Source of the DNA: Chloroflexota bacterium
Lineage (GTDB): Bacteria; Chloroflexota; Dehalococcoidia; DSTF01; JACRBR01
DNA: 5,260 bases
Direction of reading: 5' to 3'
NCBI GenBank assembly: GCA_021813085.1
Contig: JAKAMA010000203.1
Span: 1 to 5,260, forward strand
Part shown: positions 4,851-5,260 of the stretch, one piece after another
Layout of the letters: each line of letters starts with the position of its first letter
How positions within the stretch are numbered: position 1 is the first letter of the stretch
Notes under the pieces: generated by a model
The model's input: the letters and a program-made list of their open reading frames with translations, nothing else
Told to the model about the DNA's origin: nothing
Databases searched by the model: none
Position numbers and translations under genes: made by a program

Positions 4851-5260
4851 CTACTCGTCGTCGCCGCCGACCCAGCCGCTGAACCGGGAGCCGTGGTGGC
4901 CCGGACGGGCCGGATGGCCGCGCTCGCCGCGCCACGAGGGCGGCGCCGCCGGTGGGGTCTGCGCCTCGATGTTGCGGAGCGCCCGGGCGAGGGCCTTGAT
5001 GAACCAGGTGTTGGCGGAGGTGCCGGCACGCTGCGCGGCCTGCGTCGCGAGATCCTTCAGCTCCGCAGGGATGCGGATGGTGATCTTCTCGACGTCACCC
5101 TCCATCGCCGCCCACTGCGTCTCCTCGCCGCCGTTCTGCACCTTCTCCTCGACCTCAAGCGCGAGGCCGTCCGGGTGATACGCGAGGCGCACCCGGTAAC
5201 GCTCGGCGACCCGCTCGTCGACGGCGTGCGCGAGCTGGGACATCAGGTCGTAGACGGCGC
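4851..5260 (-). CDS. Ribbon-helix-helix protein, HicB-antitoxin-like (5' end outside window)
   Basis: Numbering here uses the ATG at 5243 as residue 1. The ribbon-helix-helix core is plain: a DNA-contacting strand KITIRIP (53-59), helix A AELKDLATQAAQRAG (60-74) and helix B SANTWFIKALARALRN (76-91). Such domains dimerise and bind operator DNA. Residues 1-36 form a helix and a strand pair ahead of it. A Pro/Gly-rich tail (about 95-130) ends in RFSGWVGGDDE. The ATG at 5243 has no Shine-Dalgarno site, and the frame remains open to the window edge with residues AVYDL that continue the first helix, so the true start is probably upstream and the gene is partial. Proteins of this layout are commonly labelled HicB family antitoxins, but no HicA-type toxin lies in the window. 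It is the first visible gene of the minus-strand operon and may regulate it. Confidence 0.8.
   Translation of the reverse strand, partial: AVYDLMSQLAHAVDERVAERYRVRLAYHPDGLALEVEEKVQNGGEETQWAAMEGDVEKITIRIPAELKDLATQAAQRAGTSANTWFIKALARALRNIEAQTPPAAPPSWRGERGHPARPGHHGSRFSGWVGGDDE

Noticed and set aside
1..5260. CRISPR arrays, tRNA or rRNA genes, insertion sequences
   Set aside because: No spaced identical repeats, cloverleaf-like sequences, transposase motifs or terminal inverted repeats were seen. The only tandem repeat is the coding 54-bp series at 3251-3628.

Overview
This is a very GC-rich bacterial window with strong Shine-Dalgarno sites, codons that mostly end in G or C, and tightly packed genes. 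Gene content and style fit a Chloroflexota-like or Actinomycetota-like organism, but no rRNA or other lineage marker is present, so this is only an impression.

Layout. Two transcription units converge near position 3000. The plus-strand unit (about 104 to 2976) has a DrrA-type ABC transporter ATPase, its DrrB-type ABC-2 permease, and a lipoprotein polysaccharide deacetylase of the NodB fold. In front of it is a plausible sigma-70-like promoter. A perfect 9-bp inverted repeat (138-160) sits exactly where transcription should start, which looks like a repressor operator. It also implies that the ATPase starts at 185 and not at the earlier ATG at 131. Positions 1-116 may hold the first codons of a divergent gene, but this is weak.

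The minus-strand unit (5260 down to 3065) reads in order: a ribbon-helix-helix protein of the HicB-antitoxin-like type (its start probably lies beyond the window), a 71-aa small protein starting with GTG, a 62-aa Arg/Trp/Gly-rich small ORF, a 137-aa thioredoxin-fold protein without the CxxC redox site, and a DUF4097-type beta-repeat protein. The last three are joined by an ATGA overlap and a 1-nt gap, and each of the four starts inside the window has a purine-rich ribosome-binding site. This looks like one translationally coupled operon, with its promoter outside the window.

How they may work together. The plus unit looks like an envelope or drug-export module: a heterodimeric ABC-2 exporter plus a surface enzyme acting on cell-wall glycan, under local repression. 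The minus unit joins a DNA-binding-type RHH protein to a cytosolic beta-solenoid protein through small proteins of unknown role. From memory, RHH/HicB-like genes next to DUF4097 genes, often near DrrAB-type ABC genes, recur in actinomycetes, so the co-location may be functional. The part of most interest is the RHH - small ORFs - redox-dead thioredoxin fold - DUF4097 operon; its function is unknown.
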